From contig NZ_CP135079.1 in NCBI RefSeq assembly GCF_032121415.1, positions 4,278,001-4,342,000 of the forward strand: 64,000 nucleotides of DNA, given 5' to 3'. Source of the DNA: Streptomyces parvus. Lineage in GTDB: Bacteria; Actinomycetota; Actinomycetes; Streptomycetales; Streptomycetaceae. The translations under genes and the position numbers were made by a program. Position 1 is the stretch's first letter. Each line of letters starts with the position of its first letter. The notes under the pieces were generated by a model, which was given only the letters and a program-made list of their open reading frames with translations, did not search any database and was not told the DNA's origin. Of this stretch, positions 1 through 7,188 are shown piece by piece.

Positions 1-142
1 GACCGTGAGCTGGCAGGCCACCCCGTACTACTACGGCAACGACCTGCCCTACCTGATGGGGTGGCTGCCGCTGGTGCTCGCGGGCGCCCCGCTGCTCTCC
101 GCCGACGCCTTCCTCGCCGCGCGCCGCCGCCGCAGCATGTAG
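1..142 (+). CDS. 3' end of a DoxX-like membrane protein (partial)
   Basis: The reading frame is open from the window edge to a TAG at 140-142. The visible 46 residues contain one hydrophobic segment (around LMGWLPLVLAGAPLLSADAF) followed by an Arg-rich cytosolic tail (RRRRSM). The aromatic loop (TPYYYGNDLPY) before the last helix resembles the C-terminal end of DoxX/DoxD-type integral membrane proteins often found beside PspC genes in Streptomyces. The assignment is a family resemblance from a short fragment only. Its 3' end overlaps the convergent small membrane gene on the other strand by about 94 bases. Confidence 0.5.
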   Translation, partial: TVSWQATPYYYGNDLPYLMGWLPLVLAGAPLLSADAFLAARRRRSM

Positions 143-312
143 GCGGCCCAGGTCACCGTCGCGGCCAGCCACAGCCCGCCGAAGAACAGCGGCAGGAAGA
201 ACGTCCACGGAACCTCCCAGGCCCCGGCGGCGTCCGCCGCGTACCCGGCGGCCAGGCCCAGCATCACCAGGCCCGCCACCGCCCTGCCGGGCCGGAATTC
301 ATGACGCAGCAC
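49..312 (-). CDS. small two-helix membrane protein, 87 aa
   Basis: GTG start at 312 overlaps the end of the upstream PspC gene (stop 299-301), so the pair is probably translationally coupled. The protein has two hydrophobic segments, about residues 10-28 and 35-57, an aromatic loop between them and a basic segment (RRRRAARK) followed by a Ser/Ala/Gly-rich tail. I do not recognise a named family. Its 3' part overlaps the convergent DoxX-like gene; the overlap lies in the polar tails of both proteins, so both can be real. Its operon position behind a PspC/LiaF-like protein suggests an accessory role in envelope stress sensing, which is inference. Confidence 0.6.
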   Translation of the reverse strand: MLRHEFRPGRAVAGLVMLGLAAGYAADAAGAWEVPWTFFLPLFFGGLWLAATVTWAAYMLRRRRAARKASAESSGAPASTSGSHPIR

Positions 313-1651
313 GGGTGACCTCCACCTGTCCGATGCCGACTTCCACTGCCAGTTCGACCGTCCCGGCGGGCGCCGTGCCCTTCGGCGGCGGCAGCGTGCG
401 CTCGGTCGACCCGCCGTTGTTGATCCGGACCTGGACCCGCTGCGCCTCCTCCAGACGGACCTCTCCGAGACCCGCCTCGGCGCGCACCTTCACTGTCACG
501 TTCGCCGGGACGACGACGGCCGCCCGCCCGGCCGCCACGTCGAGCTGCGTGCGCACGGTCCCGCCCTCGGGGACCTTCAGGCCGGACAGGTCCAGCCGGG
601 CGTCGCCCGTGCGCAGTTCGTAGCGCGCCTGGACGGCGGTCACCGATGCGGGCCGCCACTCCTGGCGGGCCCACGAGGTGTCGATGTCCTTCGGCAGCAC
701 CGCCGCGCCCGCCAGCAGGCCCGCCGTGACCATCGCCATGAAGACCGTGCCGAAGCCGGTCCGCCCCAGCAGCGACGCGATCAGCAGGCCGAGTCCGAAG
801 ACGGTGAGAGCCGCGACCAGACCGATCTGCAGGGCGGTGCCCAGCGGCTGGTGCTCCCAGCTCAGCCCGGTGCCCAGACCGCCCGCCACCAGCGCCGTCA
901 GGAAGACCGGGCCGCCGATCGAACGCGGCCCGCGCGGCACGGGCGACGAGGGCTGCGGCGCCCGGAACGGGGCGTCCGGAGTGGGCCGCCCGGCCGCCAC
1001 CTTGGCCCGCGCCGCCTCCGCGTCGGTGTCCGGCGGCCCCCAGAGATAGCCGGAGCCGACCGGGCCGGTGGTGCCGTCCTTGACGATCGGGTCCCGCCAC
1101 CACGAGGGGCTGCCCGGCGCCGGCGGGGCCTTCACCTCCGGCGGCGGCGTGCCGAGCCCGCCGGTGTGCGCGGGCCCCGAAGGGGCGGCAGGTGCGCCGG
1201 GCGGGGCCGCCGGGTCCTCCGGATCCGCCGTCCGCCGGGACTGCGTCCACACGGAGAAGCCGACGACGGCCACGGTCAGCAGCGCGGCGAACGCCAGCAT
1301 CCCCCGGTTGTGCAGCATCGACAGGAAGAGACCGCAGCCGATCAGCGCCAGCAGCAGCGCCACCAGCGACGCCCCGTCGACCCGCCCCGACAGCAGCTTG
1401 CGCGCCTCGTTCTCGTCCTCGTTGTCCGCGGGCAGCAGCAGCCACGCGAAGCCGTAGAAGATCAGACCGACGCCCCCGCTCGCCGACAGCACACCGAGCA
1501 CGATCCGGAAGATCACCGGGTCCACGTCGCAGTACCGGCCGAGTCCGCCGCACACCCCGGCGACGACCTTCTGCCGCGGGGTGCGCCGCAGCGTCGGCTT
1601 CGGCGCCTCGGGAGGCGCGACGCCGGGAGCGGTGTTGGAGGGAGCGGTCAT
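299..1651 (-). CDS. PspC-domain / LiaF-like membrane protein, 450 aa
   Basis: Start chosen at ATG 1651, which follows GGAGG by a short spacer; an in-frame upstream extension to 1792 would be atypically Pro/Arg-rich. Residues about 15-75 form a PspC domain with the GVCGGLGRY signature followed by a hydrophobic helix, then two further helices (about 85-130), a Pro/Ala-rich linker, two to three helices (about 230-310) and a C-terminal soluble beta-rich domain (about 320-450) resembling the cell-wall-active antibiotic response/LiaF domain. It is divergent from a PspC-containing histidine kinase (200-bp gap), the arrangement expected of a LiaFSR- or PspC-type envelope-stress system in which this protein would modulate the kinase. 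The role is inferred from family and context. Confidence 0.85.
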   Translation of the reverse strand: MTAPSNTAPGVAPPEAPKPTLRRTPRQKVVAGVCGGLGRYCDVDPVIFRIVLGVLSASGGVGLIFYGFAWLLLPADNEDENEARKLLSGRVDGASLVALLLALIGCGLFLSMLHNRGMLAFAALLTVAVVGFSVWTQSRRTADPEDPAAPPGAPAAPSGPAHTGGLGTPPPEVKAPPAPGSPSWWRDPIVKDGTTGPVGSGYLWGPPDTDAEAARAKVAAGRPTPDAPFRAPQPSSPVPRGPRSIGGPVFLTALVAGGLGTGLSWEHQPLGTALQIGLVAALTVFGLGLLIASLLGRTGFGTVFMAMVTAGLLAGAAVLPKDIDTSWARQEWRPASVTAVQARYELRTGDARLDLSGLKVPEGGTVRTQLDVAAGRAAVVVPANVTVKVRAEAGLGEVRLEEAQRVQVRINNGGSTERTLPPPKGTAPAGTVELAVEVGIGQVEVTRAAS

Positions 1652-1854
1652 GCCTCCATGGTGACGGGCCGGACCGCCCGCCGGGACCCGCCCCGACCCT
1701 GGACGGTCCCTGATATTGCCCGCGTACGCCCCTGAAGGGCCGGGCCGAGCGGGGAGGGGCACCCGCACCGGGCCGCACGCGGGGGACAGCATCAGGGTCA
1801 GTTCGGGGGCTGACCCTGATGCCGCCCCGCGTCCGCGCGTGTGACGATCGGGGT

Positions 1855-3141
1855 ATGCCAGCCGCCACCACCCGAGCCGCCAGCTCCCTCGCCGCCGACC
1901 CGGAGGAGCCGCCGGTGCGCAAGCTCTACCGCAGCGCCGACGGCCGGCTGCTCGGCGGCGTAGCGCGCGGGCTCGCCGGACACCTCGGGCTCCCGGTCGC
2001 CTGGGTGCGGTTCCTCTTCCTCGGGCTGTTCTTCACCGACGGCCTCGGCGCCGTGCTGTACGCGGTGTTCTGGATCGTCGTCCCGCTCGGCGTCGGCGGC
2101 GTCGACGCCCCCCGCTCGGTGTTCGAGGTCTCGGCGGACGGCCGCCGCAAGCTCCGCAAGCCGGACAAGGGCCAGTTCGTCGCCCTGATCGCGCTGCTCG
2201 TCGGGGCCGCCGTGTTCGTCGCCAACGTCGACATGGGCAGCGAGGCCGACCGCTACATCTGGCCCACCCTCCTCATCGGCGCCGGCTCCGTCCTGGTCTG
2301 GCGGCAGGCGGACAACGCCCGCCGCGCCCGCTGGATGGAGGTCGGCCGCCACCGCAAGCTGCTGCACCTGGCCCGCGGCCTCGCCGGGGTCGCCCTCGTC
2401 GGCCTCGGCCTCGCGGTCTTCCTCGTCGTCCGGGGCTCCGCCGCCCAGCTCGGCAACGTCCTCACGGCCGCCATCGCCGTGCTCACCGGGATCGCCCTGC
2501 TCGCCGGCCCCTACCTCGTGCGGATGACCCAGGACCTCTCCGAGGAGCGCCTGATGCGCATCCGTGCCCAGGAGCGGGCCGAGGTCGCCGCCCACGTCCA
2601 CGACTCCGTGCTGCACACCCTCACCCTGATCCAGCGCAACGCGGACGAGGCGGGCGAGGTCAGACGCCTCGCCCGCGCCCAGGAACGCGAGCTGCGCAAC
2701 TGGCTCTACAACCCGGAGGGCACCGGCAAGGACGAGGACGACGAACCGGAGACCCTGGCCGAGGCGGTCAAACGGGCCGCCGCCGAGGTGGAGGACAAGC
2801 ACGGCGTGCCTCTGGAGGTCGTCGTCGTCGGCGACTGCCCCCTCGACGAGAAGCTGTCCGCACAGATGCAGGCCGCGCGCGAGGCGATGGTCAACGCCGC
2901 CAAGTACGGTGGCGAGGGCGGGGCGGTCCAGGTCTTCGCGGAGGTCGAGGGCCGTACGGTCTTCGTGTCCGTACGGGACCGGGGTCCGGGTTTCGACCTG
3001 GACGAGGTTCCCGGGGACCGCATGGGCGTACGAGAATCAATCATCGGCCGGATGCAGCGCAACGGCGGGACCGCCCGCCTGCGTTCGGTGCCCGGCGGGG
3101 GCACCGAGGTCGAGCTGGAGATGGAGAGGGCGAGCGAATGA
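1855..3141 (+). CDS. PspC-domain sensor histidine kinase, 428 aa
   Basis: Start taken at ATG 1855 (MPAATTRAASS); another in-frame ATG at 1819 adds 12 residues. An N-terminal PspC domain (about residues 22-80, LLGGVARGLAGHLG) is followed by about four more membrane segments up to residue 225. The dimerisation/phosphoacceptor helix contains HDSVLHTL with the acceptor His at about 249, typical of the NarL/LiaS-type HisKA_3 kinases. The ATPase domain has the N-box (REAMVNAAKYGG), G1 box (VRDRGPGFD) and G2-like GMGVRES segment. It overlaps the response regulator gene by 4 bases (ATGA), so the two form a co-translated two-component pair. Signal is unknown; envelope or antibiotic stress is likely from the PspC/LiaF context. 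Confidence 0.9.
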   Translation: MPAATTRAASSLAADPEEPPVRKLYRSADGRLLGGVARGLAGHLGLPVAWVRFLFLGLFFTDGLGAVLYAVFWIVVPLGVGGVDAPRSVFEVSADGRRKLRKPDKGQFVALIALLVGAAVFVANVDMGSEADRYIWPTLLIGAGSVLVWRQADNARRARWMEVGRHRKLLHLARGLAGVALVGLGLAVFLVVRGSAAQLGNVLTAAIAVLTGIALLAGPYLVRMTQDLSEERLMRIRAQERAEVAAHVHDSVLHTLTLIQRNADEAGEVRRLARAQERELRNWLYNPEGTGKDEDDEPETLAEAVKRAAAEVEDKHGVPLEVVVVGDCPLDEKLSAQMQAAREAMVNAAKYGGEGGAVQVFAEVEGRTVFVSVRDRGPGFDLDEVPGDRMGVRESIIGRMQRNGGTARLRSVPGGGTEVELEMERASE

Positions 3142-3833
3142 CCGAGAACACCGAAGCCACCGGGGGCCCGGAGCGACGGGTACGGGTCGTGCTCGTCGAC
3201 GACCACCGGATGTTCCGCACCGGGGTGCAGGCCGAGATCGGCCGCACCGAGGAGACCGGCGTCGAGGTGGTCGGCGAGGCCGCCGACGCCGACCAGGCCG
3301 TCACCGTCATCACCGCGACGCGCCCCGAGGTCGTCCTCCTCGACGTCCACCTCCCGGGCGGCGGCGGCGTCGAGGTCCTCCGCCGCTGCGCCCCTCTGAT
3401 GGGCGCGGTGGAGAACCCGGTCCGCTTCCTCGCGCTGTCCGTGTCGGACGCCGCGGAGGACGTCATCGGCGTGATCCGGGGCGGTGCCCGCGGCTACGTC
3501 ACCAAGACGATCACCGGCACCGACCTCGTCGACTCCGTCTTCCGGGTCCAGGAGGGCGACGCCGTCTTCTCCCCCCGCCTGGCCGGCTTCGTCCTCGACG
3601 CCTTCGCCTCCACGGACGCCCCGCCGGTCGACGAGGACCTGGACCGCCTCACCCAGCGCGAGCGCGAGGTCCTGCGGCTGATCGCCCGCGGCTACGCCTA
3701 CAAGGAGATCGCCAAGCAACTGTTCATCTCGGTGAAGACGGTGGAGTCGCACGTCTCGGCGGTGCTGCGCAAGCTCCAGCTCTCCAACCGGCACGAACTG
3801 ACCCGCTGGGCGACGGCGCGACGGCTGGTCTGA
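3138..3833 (+). CDS. NarL/LuxR-type response regulator, 231 aa
   Basis: An N-terminal receiver domain has the acidic pair D21-D22, phosphoacceptor D69 (LLDVHLPGG) and the conserved Lys in GYVTKTITG. The C-terminal LuxR-type HTH (about residues 165-225) is complete: LTQREREVLRLIARGYAYKEIA, then KTVESHVSAVLRKL. The start codon overlaps the kinase stop codon. It is the cognate partner of the PspC kinase. The gene ends 15 bases before the convergent NlpC/P60 gene with no room for a conventional terminator. A target could be the divergent PspC/LiaF gene, as in LiaFSR systems; that is inference. Confidence 0.92.
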   Translation: MTENTEATGGPERRVRVVLVDDHRMFRTGVQAEIGRTEETGVEVVGEAADADQAVTVITATRPEVVLLDVHLPGGGGVEVLRRCAPLMGAVENPVRFLALSVSDAAEDVIGVIRGGARGYVTKTITGTDLVDSVFRVQEGDAVFSPRLAGFVLDAFASTDAPPVDEDLDRLTQREREVLRLIARGYAYKEIAKQLFISVKTVESHVSAVLRKLQLSNRHELTRWATARRLV

Positions 3834-3848
3834 GGCCGCGGCGGGCTG

Positions 3849-4928
3849 CTACGCCACCCGCGTCGCGCCCGCGAACGGCATCTGGTCGATCGGCGCGATG
3901 CGTACCGGTGCTCCCGGACGCGGGGCGTGGATCATCTGGCCGCCGCCGATGTAGAGGCCGACGTGGCTGATCCCGGAGTAGAAGAACACCAGGTCGCCGG
4001 GGGCCAGTTGGGAGCGCGGGATGCGCCGGCCGGCGTTGATCTGGGTGTAGGTGGTGCGCGGCAGGCTCACGCCCGCCGCCTTCCAGGCCGCCTGGGTGAG
4101 GCCGGAGCAGTCGAAGGCGTTCGGGCCGGTCGCGCCCCAGACGTACGGCTTGCCGATCGCGCCGTGGGCGAAGGCGATGGCCTGCCCGGCACGGGAGTCG
4201 GGGGCCGAGGCCGGACCGCTGCGGGCCGTGGAGCGGTCGGCGTGGCCCGGGCCGCCGCCGTGCCGGGCGTCGGCGGAGCGCTCGAAGTCGGCGCGCTCGT
4301 CGGCGGTGAGGGTGTCCAGCAACTGCCGGGCGTCGGCCAGCTTGGCCCGGACCGCGGTGCGGTGCTCGCGCAGTTCGGTGCGGCGGGCGGCGAGGCGTTC
4401 GGTCTCCTGGTCGGCGCGGGCCTTGACCTGGGCGATCCGGGAGACCTGCCGCTTGATGCTCCGCAGCAGCCCGGTCTGCCGGTCGCCCGCCCGGTCGAGG
4501 TAGGAGGCGCGTTCCAGATAGGCGTCGGGGTCGGAGGAGAGCGCCAGTTGCAGGGCCGGGTCCAGGGTGCCGGAACGGTACTGCGCGGTGGCCAGCGAAC
4601 CGAGCGCGTGCCGGGCGGTGTTGAGGCGGCCGGTGCGGCGGGCGGCCTCGTCGGTCAGGGCGTCGACGGTGCGGGTCGCGGCGTCCGCCTTCTCCTTCGC
4701 CCCGTTGTACTTCTCGGTGGCGACCTCGGCGTCGTGGTAGAGCCGGTCGACCTTCGCCTTGACCTGTGCCGCGGTGGGAGCCGGTTCGGCGGGGGCCGCG
4801 CCCGCCCCGGTGACCGAGCCGGCGGTGGCCGCCCCGGCGAGCGCCAGGGTGGCGGCGGTGCGGGCAGCAGGGCCGGTGAGCGGGCGCTGCTTGGGTTTTC
4901 GATGAGCTGACCTGCGGTGCGCTGCCAC
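3849..4928 (-). CDS. secreted NlpC/P60 peptidoglycan endopeptidase, 359 aa
   Basis: GTG start at 4928, with a purine-rich SD (GAGGAAGGA) about a dozen bases upstream. A basic N-terminus and hydrophobic stretch (about residues 20-45) ending in GAGAA|PAEP indicate a Sec signal peptide. Residues about 50-215 are predicted coiled coil (RipA/CwlO-like N-terminal hinge). The C-terminal NlpC/P60 domain (about 245-359) has catalytic Cys274 in FDCSGL, His322 in ISHVGLY and third polar residue His334 in MIHAP. Expected to cleave the D-Glu/meso- or LL-Dpm stem peptide bond outside the membrane. It is a paralogue of the gene at 5537-6724, separated by a small membrane gene, but I see no riboswitch upstream of this copy. 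Confidence 0.93.
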   Translation of the reverse strand: MAAHRRSAHRKPKQRPLTGPAARTAATLALAGAATAGSVTGAGAAPAEPAPTAAQVKAKVDRLYHDAEVATEKYNGAKEKADAATRTVDALTDEAARRTGRLNTARHALGSLATAQYRSGTLDPALQLALSSDPDAYLERASYLDRAGDRQTGLLRSIKRQVSRIAQVKARADQETERLAARRTELREHRTAVRAKLADARQLLDTLTADERADFERSADARHGGGPGHADRSTARSGPASAPDSRAGQAIAFAHGAIGKPYVWGATGPNAFDCSGLTQAAWKAAGVSLPRTTYTQINAGRRIPRSQLAPGDLVFFYSGISHVGLYIGGGQMIHAPRPGAPVRIAPIDQMPFAGATRVA

Positions 4929-5093
4929 GGGGGCGGCATCCTTCCTCTCGGCTGTCCGCCGGCAACGGCGGCGGGTCCGGGATGGACGCTAATCCCGGCG
5001 CGGAGAAAAGAGTCGCCATGACAGCTATTGCCCTGATGTGGCGTTTCGCCGGCCACGGATGATCGAAGTGCCGAGCAAGGCTTGCCTCACTGA

Positions 5094-5133
5094 AGAGTAA
5101 AACTCTGGCCATGGCTAGGCTCCCGAGCCATGG
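5094..5133 (+). promoter_or_regulatory. inverted repeats over the start of the 117-aa membrane gene
   Basis: Two inverted repeats lie between the divergent genes. AGAGT-AAA-ACTCT is at 5094-5106. A second has arms CCATGGCT (5109-5116) and AGCCATGG (5126-5133) with a 9-base loop, and its right arm contains the ATG start codon of the following gene. An RNA hairpin there would hide the start codon, and no clear SD is present. Regulatory meaning is inference. Confidence 0.3.
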
Positions 5134-5483
5134 ACGTACTCATCAATGTCTTCGTCGCCCTGCACATCATCGGCATCGCCTCCCTGCTGGGAGGCTTCCT
5201 GACGCAGATGAAGGCCATGGGGTCGGGGACCGCCCGGTTCACCCCCGCGATGCTGCACGGCGCGCTGACCATGCTGGTCACCGGCGTGGCCCTGGTCGGC
5301 CTCAACCAGGCCGACGACCAGACCGTGAACAACGTCAAGATCGGCATCAAGCTGGCGCTGCTGGTCGTCATCCTCGCCCTGGTCTACGTCAAGCGTGACG
5401 AGGAGAAGGTCGACAAGGGCGCGTTCATCGCGGTCGGCGCCCTGACGACCGTCAACATCTTCATCGCCACCGTCTGGACCTGA
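5130..5483 (+). CDS. small integral membrane protein, 117 aa
   Basis: Four hydrophobic segments cover most of the protein (about residues 4-25, 40-60, 70-88 and 98-115), separated by short polar loops (KRDEEKVDKG between the last two). This is a common Streptomyces protein of unknown function; no catalytic motif is visible. It sits between two convergent/divergent NlpC/P60 genes. ATG start at 5130 is within a potential hairpin. It ends just before a bidirectional terminator. Confidence 0.8.
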   Translation: MDVLINVFVALHIIGIASLLGGFLTQMKAMGSGTARFTPAMLHGALTMLVTGVALVGLNQADDQTVNNVKIGIKLALLVVILALVYVKRDEEKVDKGAFIAVGALTTVNIFIATVWT

Positions 5484-5502
5484 GCCCGGACCCGAACCTG
5501 TC

Positions 5503-5527
5503 GGGGCGGCCGGTGACCGGCCGCCCC
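5503..5527. terminator. bidirectional hairpin terminator
   Basis: Perfect 11-bp GC arms (5503-5513 and 5517-5527) with a TGA triloop lie between the convergent membrane gene (ends 5483) and the NlpC/P60 gene (ends 5537). No U-tract, as is usual for Streptomyces hairpin terminators. Confidence 0.7.
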
Positions 5528-5536
5528 CGCCCTGTG

Positions 5537-6724
5537 TCACGCCGGGCGTACGCTCCCGTAGATCGGCATGTAGTAGATCGACTCCTCGCGCACGTTCGCG
5601 CCCGGCTTCGGGGCGTGGATCATCATCCCGTCGCCCTTGTAGATGCCGACGTGGCTGATGTCGTCGTAGAAGAAGACCAGGTCCCCGGGCTGGAGGTCGG
5701 ACGTGGCGACCCGCGTGCCGACCTCGACCTGGTCCCATGTGGTCCGGGGCAGGGTCACGCCCGCCTCCCGCCAGGCCGCCTGCGTCAGCCCCGAGCAGTC
5801 GTAGCTGGAGGGGCCCGTCGCGCCCCACACGTACGGCTTCCCGATCTGGGCGCGGGCGAAGGCCAGCACCTTCTCCGCCTTGGCGGCGTAACCGCTGCCC
5901 GTCCCGGAGCCGGACCCCGGACCCGTGCCCGTACCGGTGCCCGATCCGGACCCCGAACCGCCGCCGGACCCCTCCGCGGCCTCCTCGCGGGTCTTCTCCT
6001 CGGCCTCGGCCTTCTCCTTCGCCTCGGCGGCCTGGCGGGCGGCCAGCTTCGCCGCCTTCTCCTTCGCCTCGGCCTCCTTCTTGCGCTCCAGCTCCGCCAG
6101 CCGCGCCTTCTCCTCGGCGGTCAGCCGGGACAGCAGTCCGCGCGCCTCGGTCAGCTTGGTCTGGACGTCCTTCTTGCTGGAGGCGAGGGTGGCCTGCGTC
6201 TCGGTCAGGGTCTCCAGGCTCTTCACGGCCTCCGCGCGCTTCCTGGCCGCAGAGGCCTGCTGCGTACGGAAGTCGCTCACGGCCTTCTGCTGCTTCTCCG
6301 TCGCCCGGTCCATCAGCCGGCTCTGGTCGAAGTACCCCTGCGGGTCGTCCGCGAAGAAGAACGTCGCCGTGGGCGCGATGCCGCCGCTGCGGTACTGGGC
6401 CGCCGCGTAGGAGCCCAGCGCCCGCCGTGCTTCGTTGATCTTCTCGGTCCGCTTCGCCACGTCCGCGAGCAGCGTGTCGACCTTCCTCTGCTGGGACGAG
6501 GAGGCGGCCCTGGCCCGGTTGTACTCCTGGGTCGCCGTGCCCGCCTGCCGGTACAGGGCGTCGACCTTCCTCTGCACGTCCTCGATGGCGGGCTTGGGCT
6601 CCGCGGGCGCTGCCGTGGCGCTCTGCGTGGAGAGCAAGGTCACCGAGGCCAGCGCGGCCGTCGTCAGCCCGACGGCGGGGGTGGTGGTGCGCACCTTCGT
6701 GCGCGGCTTGCGATGCGATGCCAA
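5537..6724 (-). CDS. secreted NlpC/P60 endopeptidase under c-di-AMP riboswitch control, 395 aa
   Basis: I prefer the TTG start at 6724: the AAGGAG Shine-Dalgarno abuts the ATG at 6733 (no spacer) but is 9 bases from this TTG, and the resulting MASHRKPR N-terminus resembles other Streptomyces family members. Signal peptide about residues 10-39 (ATAA|PAEP), long coiled coil about 45-250 with a Lys/Glu/Ala-rich stretch, a Gly/Ser/Thr linker (about 252-278), then the NlpC/P60 domain with Cys310 (YDCSGL), His358 and His370. It should cleave stem peptides in the cell wall. A ydaO-type riboswitch precedes it, so expression should respond to c-di-AMP, as for cell-wall hydrolases and Rpf proteins of actinobacteria. 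Paralogue of the 3849-4928 gene. Confidence 0.93.
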   Translation of the reverse strand: MASHRKPRTKVRTTTPAVGLTTAALASVTLLSTQSATAAPAEPKPAIEDVQRKVDALYRQAGTATQEYNRARAASSSQQRKVDTLLADVAKRTEKINEARRALGSYAAAQYRSGGIAPTATFFFADDPQGYFDQSRLMDRATEKQQKAVSDFRTQQASAARKRAEAVKSLETLTETQATLASSKKDVQTKLTEARGLLSRLTAEEKARLAELERKKEAEAKEKAAKLAARQAAEAKEKAEAEEKTREEAAEGSGGGSGSGSGTGTGTGPGSGSGTGSGYAAKAEKVLAFARAQIGKPYVWGATGPSSYDCSGLTQAAWREAGVTLPRTTWDQVEVGTRVATSDLQPGDLVFFYDDISHVGIYKGDGMMIHAPKPGANVREESIYYMPIYGSVRPA

Positions 6725-6746
6725 GACCGGCATCTCCTTCCGTGGA

Positions 6747-6891
6747 CCGCCTACCGGGTTAGCTGTCGGGTTCGGACGGAACGGAAGGCTGTCCTACGGT
6801 CCGCATGCGGGAGCATGGACCGATTCACCCCGGTTCTGCGTGTGGGTCCCCGGTTCCGGACTGCCATGACGGCAGGACGGATTCGGCAGAG
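6747..6891 (-). promoter_or_regulatory. c-di-AMP riboswitch (ydaO-yuaA type)
   Basis: Read on the minus strand, the leader contains the conserved blocks of the ydaO class in the right order: CGGGGACCCA, then CCGGGGTGAATCGG, then CCGAACCCGACAGCTAACC followed by GGTAGGCGG. The last block pairs with TCTGCC near 6885-6890 to close P1. The B. subtilis ydaO element has the equivalent GGGGACCCA, GGGGTGAATCC and CCGAATCCGTCAGCTAACC segments. It ends about 14 bases before the ATG/TTG of the NlpC/P60 gene, close to the SD, so ligand binding could act on translation or by premature termination. Family identification rests on remembered consensus; covariance search would confirm it. Confidence 0.88.
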
Positions 6892-7188
6892 GTGTCCGTC
6901 AGGCGCGGTTCGCCTCTGGGAGGTACGGATCACCTGACCGAGCACGCTAGCCAAAGCGCCCCACCGCTGGGAAGGACGATGAGCGATATGCCCGATACAT
7001 TTTCGTGACCTTTCCGGATCGAGGGCCCGGCACCCCCTCCGACCGGGCGCTCCTTCACGGAACGTGGACGTCCGCTCTCCGTGCGTACGGGCGAGGGGCA
7101 GGCGATTCCCCGGTGCGGGCGGCCGCTTCCGGCCGCTTCCCGGCTTCGGCACAAGGTTGTCAGTCCGTCCGCCTAGACTCGACAGGCG
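6892..7188. other. intergenic region, leader of NlpC/P60 gene and pcrA promoter region
   Basis: Together with the riboswitch this forms a 464-base gap between divergent genes. It must hold the promoter of the riboswitch transcript (minus) and that of pcrA (plus). A -10-like TAGACT lies about 10 bases upstream of the pcrA ATG but I see no well-spaced -35. No gene is supported here. Confidence 0.5.

Noticed and set aside
4929-5129. Second c-di-AMP riboswitch upstream of the first NlpC/P60 gene
   Set aside because: The conserved ydaO blocks such as CAGCTAACC and GGTGAAT are absent on the minus strand here.
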